Shown: positions 32,421 through 44,700, numbered from the stretch's first letter. The stretch is DNA of 64,000 bases from Limnomonas spitsbergensis (GCA_037349105.1 JAYJMM010000120.1:4282001-4346000); one strand, 5' to 3'. Translations and numbers: made by a program. The notes: generated by a model not told the origin, from the sequence alone.

Positions 32421-35400
32421 GTGTCATGGGCCTAGGCCGCGTCCGCGATGATGTGTATAGTAGTGTGAGATGTGTGCCTCTCCAAGCCTGCATGTCAGGT
32501 GTGCCTCTGCAAGCGTGCACGTGCTTCATAGATGCGGAACATGGGACATGGTCTGTCTGAGATCATGATACTGAGCAGGCAGGCCCTGCGGATTACCTTG
32601 TAGTACATGTGTATCTTCTGCGCGGACTTCACACCCGGGTCCTGCAACAGGTAGTGTGCATGAAGGAATGAGAGAGGAGCAGGTCATGCGTGAATAATGT
32701 GTTGTGTCATACCGTAGGCAAAATCAGATTATACACACTTGAAATAAACAGCAGTTTAAGCAGGTTTTTGAACAGCAGTTGTTAGGGGACAACGTCTACA
32801 AAACGAGCTGCTTTGAGGGTCATTGAAGAAATGAAATGTTTGTTTAGACCATTTCTGCATAGCAAGAGCATTAACAGCTGCGTGCACGTCACAAGCGGCC
32901 TTAATAGTTGCTTCCAAAGTCGCATGAGGGCATAGTGATGGTTTACGCCCAGGGCAGAGATGAAGGCTAACCTCGTGCGGCGCAAAGTCCCTCCCCTCTT
33001 TGGCCTTGTGCCAGTCCATGATGCGACCCACGAACGGGGAGATGAGAGTGGCTCCGGCATCGGCGCATGCGGCAGCCTGCAATGGGGCGAGTTGAGAAAA
33101 TAGGAGTCAAATCTTGTGGCACGAAATCAAAATTCAACAGGAGCAGGGCAAAGGGTTGGAACCGGATTTGAATTCATTTTCAAACTCAGGTCCAGCAATG
33201 CAACGGTAAGAGATAAGCATAGACTGGTCAATTGAGCTTAGTTGCAGTGCTGCAAAGGGTTTGGCCTCCGTCCGCGCCCCCTGACCTAGTTTAGGGTTAA
33301 GGGCTTCGGGTCTCAAATTCCGCACCTGAGCGAAGCTGAAGAGCAGCTTCATGTTGCAGTTGATGCCCTGAGACTCCAGCTTCCTGCATGCCTCGATACC
33401 CTGCCATGTGGAAGCCATCTTGATGTACAGCCTGGACGGATCAATGCCCTTGGCAGCCTACAGGTCCACCAGCTGCAAAGAAAAAATGGAGATGGAATTT
33501 GGACTGGTGAAGGAGAGGTGGCTCTCGTTGATGATATGAACGTCAGGCATGCCCAGAGCACAGGACAGACTGACCTTTGGACGCACAAACAAGGTTTCAT
33601 ACTCATAACCCCAAGCGGTTGAGAACAGGTAAACTTGCAGAAAATTTTCATTTGAAGAGGCCATGAGCCCATGACGCAAAGCACTTGCCTTGAGCGCCTT
33701 GTCAAAGGTCGCGTTTGTTTTGTACGAGAGGTGCGCATCCACCTGCACATGGAGATTGTGGTCGAAGAATGAAGTCAAACGGGGATCCGAAAGGGGGGCA
33801 GTGGGGGACCGAGGGCATAGCAGTAAACCACAGGCTGAACTTACACAAAACCTGACAATATCAAAACCCTGAAAAGGCGTCTCAAGGTAAATCAAGGTGT
33901 CCCTCGTTGACAAATAGCACTAGCAGGAACAAGCTGTGCTTTCTGCACACACCTCCGTCCGTCCGTCGAGACCCTTCCTGGCACGATCTTGAGCATTTCC
34001 GCACCAATGTTGACTGCCAGGATGTCAGCAACATCTGCTGCAGCCGGTGGGAGCACTGTCAGGATTGAAGGTTCGTGGTTTAGGGTTAAAAGCTCAGGTT
34101 CAGCACTACATTACCTCAGCAGCAGGCCTTACGGATTCAGGGTTAAATGTCAATTTCAGCCCCAAAGTGACTCAAATTCAGGCCGGTTGGCCAGATATCT
34201 GCGGCCATTTGGGCATATTAGTAGGCAGTATCGTCTATTCGCTGCCCCAATCGGCATATTATCGGCAAAAATAACATAATCGGCATAATCGGCAAAAATA
34301 ACATTTTGAGCAGGGTTTCATATGCTCACTTGAAAACGGCCTGGCGGGGTCAATTACAGAGCCACTCCCACTCTTGCTCTGGGTCAAGGCTTCCTGGAGC
34401 AGGTGAGTGTAGTCCTTGTTCTGTATTGCCTTGAGGACCAGGCTGGACAGGTGAGGGATAGCCAGGGGGAAGGGGCCAGTGACAGTCTACTGACAGAGGT
34501 GGGTTCTGTTTCAAGGAAATAAAGATCAGCACTCAGGGGATTCATGGTGCAGTCTCAAAATGGCAATGGGGATTTTTCAGGTGTCGTTTTGATTTTTGAC
34601 GTTTCACACTAACTAGCAACTGTATCGGTACTGTCAATCGTGTGGGAAACTGGCAAAACTGAGAAATCGGCAGCACGGTGGTCCGGAGTCGCCGGGCGGA
34701 GTCGCAGCATACCGTACCTACGGTAGGGTTTGTTGTGCAATCTTGAGGGTGATATTTCTTGACAAGGTCGAGCTCTCCTGAGTCAGCGACCACCACGGAC
34801 ATGGACTTGAGCGCCTCGAGCTGATTCTTGTACACGGCCGGGGCCGGTGACGTGGATCATTTTTTCTCCTCCGAGATGTAGGCATGCAACTGGGCGAACC
34901 GAAAAGTGTCTTCCCTTTGATTGCTGCGTGCATTGATGGGATACGTCGCTACGTTTTGAAGCTTTGCATGTTCATGGTGTAGACAGGTGCGATTAGCAAG
35001 GGGATGGACAATCAAACCGTGACAATGACCTGTATGTCACTCTGTTTGCGGGGACGGCAATCTGGATATTTCAGGACAACAGACTGTATGGATTGCAGGA
35101 TGCAGGAGTCGTCAGGATACTGAAGGAGAGACAGGGATTGCTATATTTGTTTTGGGAGTTGCTGAGTGGGCGTTGCCTTCATATTCAGTTGGAGTGACCC
35201 TAGGTGTCAGGCACGTGCAGGCGTGTCCCATCCAAATGTCCACGTCCATCCCGCGCACCAAGGGGTCAGAGCCCGCACGAACGGTCCACGTCGGAGTGGC
35301 TGTACGTCCACATCAGTGCCCTTTCCCTTACTTCTCGCACATCAGAACATTACATTCCTGGAATTTTATATCCCCTAGGAACCCACGATGCATGGATAAC

Positions 35401-35813
35401 CACGTATCGAAACGACAAATGACAAGTAGTCAGAGGTGCTGCTGCGCAGCACGAAAAACGGCAGAGCAGTCGGATGTGTGACTTTTCAGAGGGCAGGTGC
35501 AGGTGCGGACGGGGTCACCTGGACCCCATGCAAACCCCCTCGCCATGTTGCGGGATTTCAAAAATTTGTCACAACTCTATCGCTGGCCAAGTGCGTGTTG
35601 TTAATGATGCGTATGGAATTGCGCATAGAGAAGCGAAGTTGCAGCTGTCGCGTGACACATTACGTCATCCGCTGTGAGATCCAGCCTTGGTAGCTGAGTT
35701 TCTCATTTCTGCACATCGGCCTTTGAGGTCTGACAGGAATAACCTTCATAAATACAGCCGGTTGATTTGCGCTGTAGCGCATAAAGTTTCCCTGACGTTC
35801 CAGAAACATCGGG

Positions 35814-35834
35814 CTGACTGACTGACTGACTGAC
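35814..35834. repeat. CTGA tetranucleotide microsatellite
   Basis: About five perfect ctga units. Confidence 0.95.
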
Positions 35835-36241
35835 GGATACGGGGTAACTCTGGGGGCTATGCCCCCGCGACCTTCGGCCGCCCAGGCCGAAAAATTGCGG
35901 TTCATGAAATGTGAGCTCTCGTAGACTTGTTGGCTGGCTCCTCGGCTCGTAGCTTGTCTGCTACAAAAACGATTTTGCGGAATTTTGCCACGGTAGTGCC
36001 TACGTGCCTTCACAGCCGGGTGTTCATAGCCTTGTGTGAGGGCAACTGCCAAGGCAAATTCTTCAAGCATGTTCTTGTAGTAGCTAGTCGATGTAGAAGG
36101 AATTGGAAATATAAAGAGGTACAGTACTGAGGGCAGCAGCTACTAAAACATCGAGACTCCCCTGGAGCCAGACTCCCGCCACAATTCGGCAACCAAGTGT
36201 TTGCGGGGGGGTGGGCTCATCCCCCGTTCGATTCGAAGTCA

Positions 36242-36305
36242 GTTGGACACCGGAGGGAAATCCCTGACAAGCTTGGTTGTTAGGGATTTCCCTCCGGTGT
36301 CCAAC
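36242..36305. repeat. Long hairpin, 24-bp perfect arms
   Basis: 36242-36265 is the exact reverse complement of 36282-36305. Pairing continues five more positions with one G-T pair, leaving a 6-base loop. It is intergenic, between the transaldolase pseudogene and the protease gene. It is comparable in size to a small-RNA precursor, but there is no evidence of transcription. Confidence 0.92.
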
Positions 36306-36659
36306 CAGTACCTTCGCAGGGTAGGAGGCATCGGTGATGCAGTGTGTCTCAAGGAGCCTTCATGCCTCAGCCATGCATTTCCCTGGGCACAGAAGTGATA
36401 GGCACAGGAGTTCACCGACTCGTACAGTTGCAGTGTCCTGTAGATTAGCCCGAGTCTGATGGGGGCTCTGCCTCCTCTCGCACTCTTTCGTTCCTCCAGG
36501 ATGTACAATTGTACAGTGTATTCTCTTACTGGGCTGCTGGGCCCATCTCCTATACTGCAATACATGTGGTAAGTGGTAACCCTGAATGCGCATACTTGGC
36601 CGTACTTGTGTACCGTGAATTTGTGACTGCACTGTAAGGAGCCGATCAACCACAGAAAA

Positions 36660-36795
36660 TGTAGACCACCTACTGCGGGGAGGGAGGGCTGGTGAAGCAA
36701 GCCCTGCAGCTCACCGGCCGCAGGCTGATCGAAGCTTTTTCCCCATCAGACCAGCAGCCTGCCAAGTGTAATTAGGTGCACACTAATATAAATAT
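36660..36795 (+). repeat. Family A element
   Basis: Partial: ggctggtgaagcaagccctg, then ctcaccggccgcaggctgat; the 3' end is taggtgcacactaatataaa. Confidence 0.55.
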
Positions 36796-36934
36796 TGAAA
36801 GCTACCGGTACCCAGCAACTTTCTTCAGTCAGCACAATTTGTTTTTGAAAGACAAAGAAATGCAGCACATTGGTATGATTGGACCCAACTGAAATGTCGT
36901 CACCACCGGCCGTTATCTCTGTTTGTGTTAGGGA

Positions 36935-37065
36935 GCCCCAAACAGCAAGCCAGCTGCTTGGGCCATCGGCCGTTGGCCGATTAAGGTTTTGGTCCCCATC
37001 AGCCCAGTGGCGGCAGTCCAATGGCCTGCCTTATGTGGTTCGGTGCGCCCTTAAGTAAACGTTGT
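36935..37065 (+). repeat. Family A element at the 3' side of the protease gene
   Basis: It ends gttcggtgcgcccttaagta, 18 bp before the stop codon of the minus-strand protease gene, so it probably forms part of that gene's 3' UTR. Confidence 0.6.
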
Positions 37066-37083
37066 CTTTCACCGCATCTTTGC

Positions 37084-38951
37084 TCATCCATAAGCTTGCG
37101 AGCTGGTGGCGGACCTCGCATTGGCCGGAGCTATGATGACTTTGTGATCCGGGAGCTTCCCTTTCACGATCCCCATGCGGCTCGGTGGCCAGACAACGCA
37201 AACAGCGCGCCCTTCCAGCAGGCCCAAGTGGACGGGGCCGTACATGGTGCGTGAGTCCCCGCTTCGCCTGGCGTTGTCCCCCTCAATCCAGCATCTGCCC
37301 TGCAACACTCAGGCAGGAAGGGCAGGCAAACACATCCATACCGGTATGATAGGTAATAGAGGCCACCGCTGTTGCAGAACATCACAAGGGATTGCAGAAG
37401 ACAGAAAGGGGTGCATGAGGGATCTGTGGTATGCAGTACAAGCATGGCAGATGATGATGATGATGATCTCTGATACAGGATCACTCATCACTGCTATCAC
37501 AGCTCTGCTACGCATGAGGCTTGTTAATACAGCTACAGAGGGACACCATACGCTTTTGTATTATTCTAAGGCATTATAGCAGTTGCTGTGCAGTTCCTGT
37601 TGCCAGCATCTGGCGAGGCATCTCCCCAACCCCATCTTGCCACCTGGGCTATCACCTGGGTTATCGTCTCCGTGCCCGGCTTGGTGTCGTCCCAGACCAC
37701 ATCGTTCTCCAAGCCTATCAGCCTCTTAGTGATCTGCATCCGCGGATTATCAGGAGCCCTGTGCCAGGGGCAGAGAGGAAAAGCCTCAGGGGAATTCCAC
37801 ACGAACGTTTCTCACGAAATTCCTCAGGGATGTTCTATGCATTGAGCACCTCGGCACAGATTTCGTATCAGAGCTTAAGATCCTGATCTCCCATGATGAT
37901 TAATGATGAGTTTATAAAAGTGCATACGCGCTGGGCCCTGCTGAACGCTCGGCCGCATGAAGCTGGTAGGGAATGACTAAGCTCAATTCCAGCTACCATG
38001 CACAGCCAGGACCATGGTGCAGCCATACTACCCTCCAATGTGAGGGGACAGGAACATGGATCCCGGCAATCTAGACAGGGGAGAGAGAAGATCGTGTGGC
38101 GGGTTCGATCTTTCAACCTTTAAGTATGGATGCCACCAGCATTATACCACTGGACCATTCCCCCCTATTGATGACCATTGATGAGTGACATGCTTTTACA
38201 TAGCAGGCACTGCACAGAGCGCCCCTTACTGTATTTATATCGGTACCTCTAAGCCTGCGTTCATGGAGCTGCTGGGAGGCCACCCCTCTTCACAGCACCA
38301 ACTGGCCGGTATGTTTGTTTCTCTCCTCTTTGTTAAGGGCTGTTTTTTCTTTTTTCACCGGTGACTGGTCCAATGGGAGCGAACCTGGACAGGCCAACAG
38401 CTGGCAGCCCAAGCAGCAGCAGGGTTTGCTGTGCCAGGTCCCCACGGCCGTAGGCCGTGATGTAGCTGAAGCGTATAGCTTAAGCGCGATAAAATAAGTG
38501 GCACCTTCCTCACCAGAGCACCACGATGTCCCCACGGTTGTATTGATACAGTAGCTTGTATGATACCTGAAAGGTGACACACAACAATATGGGGCATGGG
38601 AGGTGTGCAGGTAGGAGCCTGAATGGGATGATTGCAGCGCCTGGCTTTTGGCTGGGCAGGCCCTCGCATGGGCTGTAAACAGTTTGCAACACACATGAGC
38701 TGTGGGTGATTCAAATCCAGACTGAACTGATAGGATGTAGTCTGTATCCTGTAGGCTCAAGGGTTTCAGCAGTGCCCCGAGCCCACCTTTTCGATGAGCA
38801 CCCAATCGCTCCCGCGGCTGGGGTCTGGGTTGAAGGTCGGCTGCATAGACGGCCCCTCCACTTTTACCACGCTGGCCACCAGGTCTGTGAAAGCGATTGC
38901 TATGGGCAAGGACCAGGCAACATGCTTCGAAAAATCAAGCAGCCAGCCCAT
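37084..38951 (-). CDS. IMMP2L: Mitochondrial inner membrane protease subunit 2
   Basis: An S26-family (signal peptidase I type) serine protease that trims presequences of proteins in the mitochondrial intermembrane space. Four exons join in phase: 38951-38787, 38566-38514, 37758-37644 and 37299-37084, giving 182 residues (human IMMP2L has 175). Residues 11-30 form the single N-terminal membrane segment. The nucleophile is Ser35 in VEGPSMQPTFNP. The general base is Lys84 in ITKRLIGLENDVV, after NRGDIVVLW. The family boxes CWIEGDN, then SGDSRTMYGPVHLGLL and VVWPP follow. Exon 3 could end at an earlier GT, but the chosen donor restores the usual spacing to the CW-EGDN box. It is divergent from the BART gene, with 309 bp between start codons. 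Confidence 0.93.
37905..38166 (-). repeat. Composite SINE-like element, protease intron 2
   Basis: Read on the minus strand, it starts with the A-box-like TGGTCCAGTGGTATAATGC. A body shared with 17120-17350 follows. It ends with catgcggccgagcgttcagc-agggcccagcg, which resembles the LINE tail (family B). A tRNA-like head plus a LINE tail is the usual make-up of a SINE; a clear B box is not visible. Confidence 0.55.
38362..38475 (-). repeat. Family A element, protease intron 2
   Basis: Reverse orientation, ending acggccgtaggccgtgatgt-agctgaagcg; the opposite end is cut within the first third of the core. Confidence 0.6.
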
Positions 38952-39260
38952 TGCTGACACTGCTGCCCTGCTGTCAGGGCGGCCTGTTGAAGGGCCAAGT
39001 GAACTGGTTTGAACACGACAGGGGGCAGCTCTATAACACCAGGATGCAAGTAATGGACTAAGGATAAACCCTGAGTTAGTTACAATAAGACAGGGGGTGT
39101 CTTTCAAGAGTTTGTTCTTTCAGGGTGCGCCAGTAAAAGACAACAGGGAGCTCCCATGGGAGGGGGTCTGGATCTTTTTCGTGGTCTTGGAGCTGCACGC
39201 ACACAGGCGCGTCAGTATGGTTGCTTCGCAACATGACATCAGCCCCACAGAAGCGGATCG
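38952..39260. promoter_or_regulatory. Divergent promoter region, protease and BART genes
   Basis: 309 bp between opposite ATGs (38951 minus, 39261 plus). No recognisable core element was found by eye. Confidence 0.5.
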
Positions 39261-40815
39261 ATGGATCCGAATACTCTGGCTTTTCTGGAGAAACTTGAGG
39301 ACTTCTTCTCGAACCCGTCATTTACAACCGCGCTCCGGGATTTCCTGTCGGAGCATGTCGAGAGCATCGAGTTCAAGCCTATAGAGGAGGAGCAACCCCT
39401 CAAGTAATACGTTTCGACCACCTCTCCAGCACTGAAACCATTTCTGTCACGAGTTACTTCATCATTTCATACCGATGCAATCCACCCTGCGGCATCTCAT
39501 GCGTGCTACATGTGCCAAATGGCCCAGTGGGTGATTCACACCACTTTGGATCCATGATGCATGAGTGCTGAAAGCTGCATCGTCTACAGTCCACCTTGTT
39601 GCTGTCGCAACAACCCTGAAACATCCCGTGCATGTGCCCAATGGGTGATCTTCACCAATTTGAAGCTGGCGCAAGAGGGCTGGGCATTGCATCCCTAACA
39701 TTCCACCCTGATGTACCAAGAGGCCTGCAATCATCCCATGCATGTACCAAATGCTTGTGATGTACACAATTGTGAATCCAGCGCATAAGTGCTGAATACT
39801 AAATACTGAGCAGTCCACCCTACTGTTCTAAAAAACCCGTGTCATCCCATGCATGTGCCCCATGAACGGTGGATCTGCACCAGTTTCGATCCGGCTCATG
39901 ATGTCTGAAAGTTGCATCATTTTTACAGGAACCACCATATATATGGTCAGTACACTCAGATGGTCGAGCGACAGCTAGAGACGTTCATGGGCGATGAAGG
40001 CCTCACCCCTCAGGTGCGGGAGGGCAGACCACGCTGTTTGATTGAAGCTGTTTCAGCTGCATCACAGCCTACAGCCGTGGGGGCCTAATGCAGCAAATCC
40101 TGCTGCTAGGGAACCCGCCGGGCAAGGCTTGGTTCTCTTGGGCCCAGAGGTGGCTCTGACCAGCGGCCCGCCCTTGCTGTCCCGGTGCGTACTAAAACGG
40201 ACACTGCTTAGGGGTAGCCTCAACACATCATGAAACTGCAGTCTGATCCCAGTATTCGGAACTGTCAGGCTTGCTAAATCGGGGCATGAAGTAAAATGGT
40301 TGCCTGGATTGCAGCTGTATACTTGAGCAGCCTGCTTCACGTCCACCAACCTGACTTTCTCTTTCAGATGGTTTCGTTGATGTTGGGGTTAAAACGGTCT
40401 CCTTCTTGACCGTAACCATGCCTCTGATCAAATCTCACAGGAAGTTCATGGTGTGGTCGAGAATGCCATGTCTTGTGAAGCACCTTGAGCAGCATGTGTG
40501 CCATCTTTTACCTGACGGTATCCTATCTTGACTGAGACCATGCCTCTGATCCAAATCCCGCAGGAAATTTACGGTGCCGTAGAGAAAGCCATGTCCTGTG
40601 GCGAGGCCAGCTGGCTGACGTGCCTGGACTACCTCATGGCGTCCACTGAATATGAGGCGTTCATAGAGCTGGCCTATGACCATGCGTGTATGATGGGTAT
40701 GGGGGTGGCGGAGGAGGGCGAGGAGTGGGGTGAGGAGGACGGCGTCGAGGAGGAGGAGGAGGAGCAGCCAGGCGCTGGTCAGGCAGATGTTGACGGTGTG
40801 ACCGCGGCACTCTAG
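39261..40815 (+). CDS. BART-domain protein, ARL2BP/CFAP36-like
   Basis: Three exons join in phase: 39261-39403, 39929-40013 and 40564-40815, giving 159 residues. The order of features matches the ARL2-binding BART helix bundle: FLEKLEDFFSNPSF and ALRDFLSEHVE at the N terminus, then IYGQYTQMVERQLETFM, then a helix ending STEYEAFIELAYDHACM. This is the place of the LAAEDFTIFKAMM-type helix in CFAP36. BART proteins bind ARL2/ARL3 GTPases and are often tied to cilia; for this protein that role is inferred. Residues from about 125 on are a very acidic Glu-rich tail. ARL2BP itself lacks such a tail, so CFAP36-like is the safer label. A degenerate copy of the start of exon 3 lies 120 bp upstream in intron 2. 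Confidence 0.75.
39480..39920. repeat. Degenerate ~115-bp tandem repeats in BART intron 1
   Basis: About four diverged units share cccatgcatgtgccaaatg, a gtgatt/cacc-aatt segment and gctgaaagctgcatc. They fill most of intron 1. Confidence 0.7.
40045..40205 (+). repeat. Family A element, BART intron 2
   Basis: Close to consensus at both ends (gtttcagctgcatcacagcc; cggtgcgtactaaaacggac-actg). Confidence 0.7.
40409..40480 (+). repeat. Degenerate duplicate of BART exon 3 acceptor and start
   Basis: It matches 40529-40600, including accatgcctctgatc, the CAG acceptor and the first ~36 coding bases. The copy would read EVHGVVENAMSCE, against EIYGAVEKAMSCG in the real exon. No donor follows, so it is not a usable alternative exon. 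Confidence 0.8.
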
Positions 40816-41713
40816 CAAGCGCATCACACTCTCCTTGAGCTCCACCTGTGAATGACGGCAGGTTTAATAATATGCCTACCCCTCCAGCCCCCCCCAGAAA
40901 GGGAGTTGGGGCAACGCCCAAGCAGCACCCCCTCAAAGAAAGCAAGGGCGTTCCCCCTGAGTTTGACGGCATTGGTTTCATGGCAGTGACAAGTGCAGCA
41001 CCTGCAGGAACCCTTGCAGGCAGGGTTGAATCCAGGGGGGCGGGATCCACTGGTTGGATTCAGAGGGGTGGATCCTTTTACCAGTATACTGCTTTATCAC
41101 GCTTCACACTCAAGAAACTATTTTGGTGGAGCCTGTCTATCTGGAATTGTGATAGCAGCTCATGTGCTATGCTCTAGATTTGGCTGCAAATTATAAAACA
41201 AATATTCTGCTGGTCGCTTTTTGGTCTAGATGCTTCTTGACCCACCTCCTGGGCCAAGCCGGATTTCAAACAAATGCAGATTTGGAGATATCCCATGGTC
41301 ATTGGGCTTCTTGGCACGTTACCAAGATCCCCAAGTCGGCCTGACAAAAAGCTGGTGTGTGATGATGCTTGCATGAGCTGTTGTCTCAAAATACATTCAT
41401 CGCATGGTCATAACAAGTTAATCATAAAAATGGTGCGTCGGCGTTAAGTTAGAATATAATTATATAAGAAAAGCATGTCTCATGCAGATGTGATGCTCTA
41501 CTGGACTGTGAAAACGTTACATGAAACTTCACAAAGCACAATCCTGTGTACATCTGACAAGCTCCAGGCATCCTAAGCCTGGAACCAGATTACAAATTTC
41601 TACCGTCCTTGCAACGCCATGACGGCGTTTGGGACTGCTACTCGCTAACCAGTTCGGGTACTTAATTAATACCGGCTGTGTGCACCCTTCAAATTGACAC
41701 TATCAGATCCAAG
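40816..41713. other. Short intergenic region between converging 3' ends
   Basis: The BART gene (+) and the giant coiled-coil gene (-) end here. Apart from a family C copy at 41473-41545 I see nothing. Confidence 0.5.
41473..41545 (+). repeat. Dispersed repeat family C, copy 2
   Basis: Shares catgcagatgtgatgctcta and ggactgtgaaaac with the copy at 1-75. Confidence 0.55.
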
Positions 41714-44700
41714 TCATTCTGCGTCGGCCACCTCAGATGACATGGGCAACTCAGGCGTCACCACACCCTGGTAAGCCTCAATCTTTAGCGGATCCGGCAG
41801 CTCCTCAGCCTGCAGCGAGGGCACTGACAGGTATTGCTGCAGGGCCAGCAGTCGGTTCTGCAGCTCTTCGAAATTGGCCTTGAGGCCTGCCTTCACTTCA
41901 CGTTCCCATTCAAGTTGAGCCTGCAACCGGACACAGAGAGACAAACAAGGCCCAGTCAGTCAGCTGAAGAGGCGCAAAACCCGTTTTTCCTTGTTCTCGC
42001 TCTCTGTCCTAGCGTATTTAGCGCCGGCACCTATTTCAATGACGTTACACCTCTGGACCCTGCTCAAGAAGGCTCCGCCGTGTGGGCGCCCGCCCAACTG
42101 TTCAGACTTAAAAAAGTCCCTGTTTACGGGCACATATCCCATGCATAAAATGTGATATGCTCTGATGGACCGTAAAAACTCCACCCCAAACTTCACCAGC
42201 AGAGCTGGAATAGAAAATAAACACTGCTGGTCTGCTCCCACCACCTGCCTGTGTCTGAGTCAGCGCGCTGAACGCGTCGCTCTCACTGATCGCCAGCTCC
42301 ATGAGCTTCCGGTCCTTGCGCTTCATGTGTCCAGCCAAGCTGATCTTCTGGCTGGACAGACGATCCACCTACAGGTCAATGAGGTTACATCTATGGGCCC
42401 TGCTCAAAAAGGCTCGGCTGCGTGGGCGCCTAACTAAAGGGTTGGGAGGATCCACCTGCTGGTCAAACCGCCAATCGAGGAGAGCCGCTGATTATTTCAG
42501 CACGCTTCAGCTGTAATTCAGCTACATCACAGCCGACGGCCTTGGGGGCCTGGTGCAGCAAGCCCTCCTGCTGCGGCCGACAGGGGTAGGCTGGTCAAGG
42601 TTGGGTCCCAAATAATCGGCCCAGCAATGGCCGCCCGTTGGCCCCTCGAAGGTGCTCTGGCACATCATATAAAATAAACACTGAGATTAACGCTCTTTGT
42701 CACCAACGATTTGAAATAGGCCAGTCGAGGTTGGGTTCCTATCAGCCCCGTGGTGGTCGCCCAGCGCCTCCCCCAAGGTTTGTCTGTCTCGAACTAAAAT
42801 AAGCCCTGCCTCCAATCACCTGTGTTGCTAGCTCGAGGATCTCCAGCTGCGCCAGCTCCAGCTGCGTCTTGAAGAACGAGGCCATCTCGTGCAACAAGTC
42901 GATCGGACAGCTGCCGTCCGCACCAAGCAGAGGCTCAGGACCCCGCGCCTCCAGCTGGCGCCGCCTGAGGCTGGCAGAGGCGAGCAAGAGGTGGCCAACC
43001 GAGCGGGACGGGGGTTGCGGCGCCAAGCTAACGGGCAAGGACGAGGCAGAGGCCAGCCTCCAGCCGATGCTGTCCTCGCTCGCGCCGCCCGTGTGTGTCC
43101 ACAAAGGCCCCAGATCCATGCCCGGCAGCAGCGCCTGCTCTCGATCGACGGAGTATGACGTGGACGGCCTGCTCGCTCCCGACAGCAAGGTTGCGTGGTG
43201 GGCCGCGGCCATGCCCCGCTGCACTGGCCTGGCCTCGCGCAACGCCTTGAGCTGGTCGTCCATCGGCTGGGAGCGTAGGATGCATTCCAGGCTGCCCACG
43301 AGGTAGCTGCTGCTGCTGCTGCCACCCTCCCTTTCCTCCTCGCCCCTGCCCCCGCCCCCGCCGCCCCGGAACACACCAGCTCTCTCGGGCGAGGTCGCAA
43401 CGGATCCAGGCGCATACGCAGTGACCAGCCTGAGTGCATGGTTGTCTGACGTTGAGGTTCCCGCCGGAGGCTCGCTCACGACAAACAGGTCCGCTTGGCG
43501 CTGCCAGATCATCGACTGTACCGCCGCCACCGCAGAGGCGCGGCTGTCCGCCTGCTGCAGCTCCTCCGTCGCGAGCCCCAGAACATCCGACAGGTGCCTC
43601 AGGGCCCCCCGCTCGGCCTCTAGTTGCTGCTCGGCGCCCCGCTGCTGCGTCGCCTCCTGTGCGAGCAGCAGTGCAATGTGAACTTGCTGCCCCAGCCGCT
43701 CCACCAGCTCAGCCGCCACTGCCCGGCTGTGACGCACGTCCGCCTCCTCAAAACGCGTGAGTGCGCCTCCTAGCTTGGAAGCCATCAGGGACAGGAGGCG
43801 GCCCAGCTGCTCCACGCGGGTGCGTTGCTGCAGCTCTTTGCGCCCAAGTGCTACCACCTGGGTCTGTTCAGGGCACATATAGAGGAAGGATGTCGAAACC
43901 CTTCTTCAAATCGTGCTGCCTCGTTTATTCAGCCTGAGCACTTGTAAACGGCCACAAAAAGGAGTACCGATAGGACGTCATCATGATGATCATCATCATC
44001 ATCATCTCACCTGGCTGGCCTGGAGCTGGTCCCGCAGCTCCGAGCACCTTGAGCAAGCGGGCTCCTTCCCGCCGCCTTGTTGCCGATCTCCGCCGCCGCC
44101 GCTCCAGCTGCCGCTGCCAGAGTACACTGCCGGCTGCATCGCCTGCTCGTACCCAAACTCCACCATGCGATGAGGGGAGCTGTGATGCCCATGATGCGCG
44201 TCCGTTGGTTGTGGGAAGCCTGGGCTGCGGGAGCTCTGCTCACCCATGGTCTCAACGGCAAGCCTCTCGTCGTACTGCGTCCATTGCTCATGCTGCAGCG
44301 GTGCGTCAGGCTGGGCGCCTTGCTCAAGCCATCCACAGTCCGACTGCGTCCCTTGCTCACACTGTGAACCAGACTCTGACTGCGTGAAGCTGTCTTGCAG
44401 CGGCCCCGACGCATGATGAGTCCCCTGATCCTGCCGCAACCCAGCGTCCGACGGGCCCTGCGCAGGAGCCCGTGCACCCTGCACCAGCTGGCCCTCAGCG
44501 GCCTCGTTCCCGGTAGTCGACGCATTGGCTGCTTGCAAAGCTGCCTGAGCCTCCATCTGGTTGTGCCGGGTCTGCAGGTGCGCGGACAGGATGTAGATGC
44601 AGCCGCGGGCCTGATGCAGCAGCTGGTGCAGGCGGGAAACCTCGGAAGCCAACTCGGCTGGGCTGGGGGCAGCGGGCCGGTGCGCTCCAATGCTGCCGTC

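Larger units (their letters stand above)
30506..34960 (-). pseudogene. Transaldolase pseudogene, tandem copy
   Basis: Same strand and exon order as the intact gene at 18699-26613, from an exon 1 remnant near 34960 to the last exon, which ends at the stop 30506-30508. Lesions seen directly: an in-frame TGA after EEKK in exon 1; a TAG replacing a Tyr codon early in exon 5 (LVDL then stop, near 33470); no AG at the exon 8 acceptor (near 32325); and a TGA at the start of exon 9 (near 31890). The N-terminal transit region is also out of frame. The Schiff-base Lys is still readable ([10 protein letters not shown]). The GC donor after exon 4 (CAAG|GCAAGT) and a family A element in intron 8 are shared with the intact gene, so the duplication is younger than both. 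Many lesions and high divergence suggest an old pseudogene. Confidence 0.9.
34961..37083. other. Intergenic region, mostly unassigned
   Basis: It contains a GACT microsatellite, the hairpin at 36242-36305 and two family A copies (36660-36795 and 36935-37065). I found no gene I could support. Confidence 0.45.

Noticed and set aside
38101..38166. A tRNA gene on the minus strand
   Set aside because: The A box fits, but no acceptor stem, anticodon arm or intact B box pairs up, and the block repeats in longer dispersed elements.
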